This document shows, piece by piece, positions 50,464-53,521 of a stretch of 53,521 nucleotides of DNA. This stretch comes from JBFWYO01 sp050186335 (GTDB taxonomy: Bacteria > Pseudomonadota > Alphaproteobacteria > Bin65): assembly GCA_050186335.1 (NCBI GenBank), contig JBFWYO010000020.1:1-53521 (forward strand), read 5' to 3'. The first letter of the stretch is position 1. Each line of letters begins with the position of its first letter. The translations under genes were made by a program, and so were the position numbers. The notes below the pieces were generated by a model that was not told the origin of the DNA, did no database searches, and worked only from the letters and a program-made list of their open reading frames with translations.

Positions 50464-51735
50464 ATGACGCCCGGGAACGCGCCGTCCGCCGCAAGCGCCC
50501 CGGGTACCGTCGCCGTCGTCGTCAAAGGCTATCCGCGGCTCTCCGAAACGTTCGTTGCGCAGGAATTGCACGGCCTGGAGTTGGGCGGACTGAAGCTGCG
50601 CATCTATTCGCTGCGCCGGCCGACCGACAAGGCGCGCCATGCGATCCACGACGAGATCGCGGCGCCGATCGCATACCTGCCGGAGTATCTGCACGATGCG
50701 CCGGCGCGCGTGTGGCGGGCGTGGCGCCGCGCGCGGAAGCTGCCCGGCTACCAGCGTGCCTGGCGCGCCTGGCGGCGCGACCTGGCGCGCGACTTCACGC
50801 GCAATCGCATCCGCCGGTTCGGCCAGGCGCTCGTGCTGGCCGACGAATTGGCGCCCGACGTCACCCACCTGTACGCCCATTTCATCCACACGCCGGCATC
50901 CGTCGCGCGCTACACGGCGCTGCTGACCGGCCTGAAATGGAGCGTTTCGGCCCACGCCAAGGACATCTGGACGACGCCGAAATGGGACCTGGCCGGCAAG
51001 CTCGACGACGCCGACTGGGCCGTGACGTGCACGCGCACAGGCCGGGATTACCTGGCCGAGCTGGCCGCCGATCAGCGCAAGATCGAGCTGATCTATCATG
51101 GCCTGGATGTTGCGCGTTTTCCCGTACCGACCGCGTTCCGCGCCGCGCGCGACGGTTTGCAGGCCGACCAGCCGGTGCGAATTCTTAGTGTCGGGCGCGC
51201 CGTCGCGAAGAAGGGCTTCGACGTGCTGCTCGACGCCTTGGCGCAATTGCCCAAGGAAGTATCCTGGCGTTTCGTGCATATCGGCGGCGGCGATCGGCAG
51301 GCGCTGCACGCGTTCGCCGCGCGGAACAATATCGCCGATCGCATCGAATGGCGCGGGGCCTTGCCGCAGGACCAGGTGCTGGCGGCGTATCGCACGGCGG
51401 ACATATTCGTGCTGGCGAGTCGCATCACCGCGGACGGCGACCGTGACGGCATGCCGAACGTGCTGATGGAGGCGATGAGCCAGGGCTTGCCATGCCTTTC
51501 GACCCGAATTTCGGGCATCGTAGAACTGATCGAGCACGACAAGACCGGTTGGCTCGTGGCCCCGGACGATGCGACGGCGCTGGCCGACGCGCTGCACCGA
51601 CTGATCGTCGCACCGGCCCTGCGCCGACGCCTGGCGGAAGCCGGCAGCGAACATGTGCGGCGGCATTTCAACCACCAGGCCGGGCTCGCGACGTTGCTCG
51701 CCAAATTCCAGACAGCGCCGGCGCGCCATGCGTAA
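50464..51735 (+). CDS. GT4 glycosyltransferase, WcaL-like
   Basis: 423 residues. VAVVVKGYPRLSETFVAQEL at the start and LYAHFIHTPASVARYTALLTG are typical of colanic-acid WcaL-type enzymes. The C-terminal donor domain has ILSVGRAVAKKGFDVLLDAL, GDRDGMPNVLMEAMSQGLP (E-x7-E) and HDKTGWLVAPDDATALADAL. It begins 33 bases after the preceding gene and overlaps the next by 8 bases. Sugar specificity not determined. Confidence 0.9.
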   Translation: MTPGNAPSAASAPGTVAVVVKGYPRLSETFVAQELHGLELGGLKLRIYSLRRPTDKARHAIHDEIAAPIAYLPEYLHDAPARVWRAWRRARKLPGYQRAWRAWRRDLARDFTRNRIRRFGQALVLADELAPDVTHLYAHFIHTPASVARYTALLTGLKWSVSAHAKDIWTTPKWDLAGKLDDADWAVTCTRTGRDYLAELAADQRKIELIYHGLDVARFPVPTAFRAARDGLQADQPVRILSVGRAVAKKGFDVLLDALAQLPKEVSWRFVHIGGGDRQALHAFAARNNIADRIEWRGALPQDQVLAAYRTADIFVLASRITADGDRDGMPNVLMEAMSQGLPCLSTRISGIVELIEHDKTGWLVAPDDATALADALHRLIVAPALRRRLAEAGSEHVRRHFNHQAGLATLLAKFQTAPARHA

Positions 51736-52897
51736 GCGGCCGCGCACCCGAGCCCGCATTGCATTTTATGCGCCGCTGAAAGCGCCGACGCACAAGGTGG
51801 CGTCGGGCGACCGGACATTGGCGCGCAATATCGTGTCGGCGCTGACGCAGGCCGGATACCTCGTCGAGTTGGCGTCGGAATTTCGCAGCCTGGATATTCG
51901 GGGCGTGCGCACGACGCAGAACGAATTGCGGGCCGACGGACTTGCCATCGCCAACCGCCTGATCGAGGCGTATCTGCGCCGGCCGGCGCGCGCGCGGCCG
52001 GAGATCTGGTTCACCTATCATCTGTACCATAAGGCGCCCGATTGGATCGGCCCCTACGTGGCGGCGTTCCTGGGTATTCCGTATGTCGTGGCGGAAGTGT
52101 CGGTGGTGCCTCGCGCGGCCGGCGGCAGATGGCGGGCCGGCTATCAGGCCGTGCTGCACGCGCTGGCGCGCGCCGATGCGGTGATTTCGTTCAACCGCAA
52201 GGACGTGCCGTGCGTGCGTGCATCGATCGGCCGCAACACCGCTCACGTCTCGATGCCGCCGTTTGCAGAGACGGCCGCGTTTCGCGCCGGCGGCGCCGCG
52301 CGCGCGGCGGCACAGCGCCAAATGCGGCGCCGTCACGCCATTCCGCGCGAGCGCGTTCTGCTGCTGGCCGTCGGCATGATGCGCGAAGGCGACAAATTCG
52401 AGTCCTATCACGTGCTGGCCGAAGCGCTGCGCAAGCTGCGCACGGCCGACTGGCATCTGCTGGTGGCGGGCGACGGGCCGGCGGCGAACAAGACCCGGCG
52501 CCTGTTCGCCGGGCTCGAGGATCGGATCACCTACCTGGGCGCCGTGCCGCACGGACGCCTGGCGCGAATCTATGCCGCGGCGGAGATCTTGGTTTGGCCG
52601 GCGGTCAGCGAAGCGTTCGGCATGGCGTTCATCGAGGCGCAGGCGGCCGGGCTGCCGTGCGTGGCGGGGCGCAGCGGCGGCGTGGCCGATATCGTGCGCC
52701 CGGGGCAGGGCGGATTCGTGGTGCCGGAAGGCGACGCGGCCGCGTTCGCCCGCGCCATTGACCGTCTGTTGCGCGACCCGGCGCTGCGCCGACGCATGGG
52801 CCGGGCGGCGGCGCGCCATGCGCGCACCCGGCTCGATCGCACGGCGGCCGCGCGGCGGCTGGCGAAAATACTGGCATCGCTGCCCGCGAAGCATTAG
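51728..52897 (+). CDS. GT4 glycosyltransferase
   Basis: 389 residues from ATG 51728, which overlaps the previous stop by eight bases. N-terminal RIAFYAPLKAPTHKVASGDRT, then IWFTYHLYHKAPDWIGPYVA. The donor domain has LLAVGMMREGDKFESYHVLA and WPAVSEAFGMAFIEAQAAGLP with the retaining motif. Two GT4 enzymes in tandem suggest consecutive sugar additions. Confidence 0.9.
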   Translation: MRKRPRTRARIAFYAPLKAPTHKVASGDRTLARNIVSALTQAGYLVELASEFRSLDIRGVRTTQNELRADGLAIANRLIEAYLRRPARARPEIWFTYHLYHKAPDWIGPYVAAFLGIPYVVAEVSVVPRAAGGRWRAGYQAVLHALARADAVISFNRKDVPCVRASIGRNTAHVSMPPFAETAAFRAGGAARAAAQRQMRRRHAIPRERVLLLAVGMMREGDKFESYHVLAEALRKLRTADWHLLVAGDGPAANKTRRLFAGLEDRITYLGAVPHGRLARIYAAAEILVWPAVSEAFGMAFIEAQAAGLPCVAGRSGGVADIVRPGQGGFVVPEGDAAAFARAIDRLLRDPALRRRMGRAAARHARTRLDRTAAARRLAKILASLPAKH

Positions 52898-52923
52898 AGC
52901 CGCAGCTGGCAAGGTTGGAGACC

Positions 52924-53520
52924 ATGCAGATCGCGTTCATCCGCCACGGGCCGACGGCGTGGAACATCGAAGGCCGCATCCAGGGCCATACCGACGTGCC
53001 GCTTAGCGACGCCGGCCGGGCGGCGGTCGCGCGCTGGCGCCTGCCGGCCGAACTGACCGGGTGGCGATTTGTCGCAAGCCCGCTATCCCGGGCGCGCGAA
53101 ACCGCCCTGCTGCTCGGCGCCGGGGCCGATTGCCCGACCGATCCGCGCCTGATGGAAGCCAATTTCGGCGCCTGGGAAGGCGAATTGCTGGACGCTCTGC
53201 GCGAACAGCTGGGCGCCGCCATGCAGGAGCAGGAGGCGCGCGGCATGGACATGCAGCCGCCGGGCGGCGAGTCGCCGCGCGCCATGCGCGAACGGTTGCG
53301 CGCGTTCCTGGCCGAGCACTATCGGCAGGACGACCGGCTGATCGCCGTGGCCCATGTCGGTATTCTGCGCGCGGCGTATTCGTTGGCGACCGGTTGGGAC
53401 ATGACCAGCAAGCCCGAACTGGAACGCGGCCATGCGTTCGCGCAACTGTTCGACGCCGGCCCCGGCGGCGTGCTGCGCGTGCGGCGCCTCAACATCCCGC
53501 TGACCGCCGACGCGCCATGA
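52924..53520 (+). CDS. Histidine phosphatase (phosphoglycerate mutase-like) family protein
   Basis: 198 residues, complete. The catalytic RHG motif is at the start (IAFIRHGPTAWNIEGRIQGH), with the second arginine in ASPLSRARETA and the second histidine in IAVAHVGILRAAY. The family removes phosphate from sugars, nucleosides or phosphoproteins. Ribosome binding site TTGGAGACC. In this operon a sugar-phosphate substrate is plausible but inferred. An ATG at 53517 overlaps its stop as ATGA, so another coupled gene probably begins at the window edge. Confidence 0.92.
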   Translation: MQIAFIRHGPTAWNIEGRIQGHTDVPLSDAGRAAVARWRLPAELTGWRFVASPLSRARETALLLGAGADCPTDPRLMEANFGAWEGELLDALREQLGAAMQEQEARGMDMQPPGGESPRAMRERLRAFLAEHYRQDDRLIAVAHVGILRAAYSLATGWDMTSKPELERGHAFAQLFDAGPGGVLRVRRLNIPLTADAP

Positions 53521-53521
53521 A

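Noticed and set aside
1..53521. CRISPR array or restriction/defence cluster
   Set aside because: No regularly spaced repeats and no cas, nuclease or toxin-antitoxin genes were seen.

Overview
The window is GC-rich (mostly mid-60s % by eye) and gene-dense. It looks chromosomal and alphaproteobacterial, probably Rhodospirillales-like. The clearest sign is the order thioredoxin-TPR / LON-domain / Trm112 / DUF971 / UbiH-family / glnK / amtB / second amt / ftsK / lolA / xthA, a core arrangement I associate with that group. The large ~180 kDa NAD-glutamate dehydrogenase and the HmuSTUV/HemP/TonB haem operon fit too. The lineage is an inference.

Layout. (1) 1-9733: surface polysaccharide (O-antigen type) genes. 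They include a broken or edge-truncated glycosyltransferase, a methyltransferase, a WbpE-type aminotransferase, an AsnB-type amidotransferase, a GT4 glycosyltransferase, and a reductase / WecA-WbpL-type transferase / WbpM-type dehydratase trio. (2) 9786-19284: housekeeping genes: purH, an FAD oxidoreductase coupled to a UMF1-type MFS transporter, a YbjQ protein and NAD-GDH. (3) 19465-22046: an AlgI/AlgJ-like pair for polysaccharide O-acetylation. (4) 21994-29467: a seven-gene minus-strand haem operon (receptor, hemP, tonB, hmuS, hmuT, hmuU, hmuV) behind a palindrome-covered promoter. (5) 29574-34051: tRNA-Gly, a YbaK-type editing protein, the thioredoxin-TPR cluster and a ubiquinone hydroxylase. 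(6) 34241-37751: nitrogen control, glnK-amtB and a second amt gene, each behind a sigma-54 type promoter. (7) 38071-41493: ftsK and lolA. (8) 41599-42262: a low-GC island with a small unknown protein followed 7 nt later by two very unusual tandem tRNA genes and a terminator. (9) 42390-45245: a fatty acid hydroxylase-family protein, a class-I glutamine amidotransferase-like hydrolase, a candidate structured RNA and xthA. (10) 45294-53520: a methyltransferase, a stand-alone cyclic-nucleotide-binding protein and a large degenerate ABC exporter, divergent from an operon of three glycosyltransferases and a histidine phosphatase.

How the genes work together. The first region can make a 4-keto-6-deoxy-HexNAc sugar, reduce it, attach it to undecaprenyl phosphate and add amino and possibly amide-bearing sugars. 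AlgI/AlgJ can acetylate a polymer. The haem operon moves haem from the outer membrane through TonB and the HmuTUV transporter to cytoplasmic HmuS. GlnK gates the ammonium channels under nitrogen control.

The two places most likely to hold something undescribed are the protein-plus-odd-tRNA unit at 41.6-42.3 kb and the ABC protein at 46.3-49.0 kb. The ABC protein has altered Walker A, Walker B and H-loop residues and a very long insertion, and it sits beside a cyclic-nucleotide sensor.
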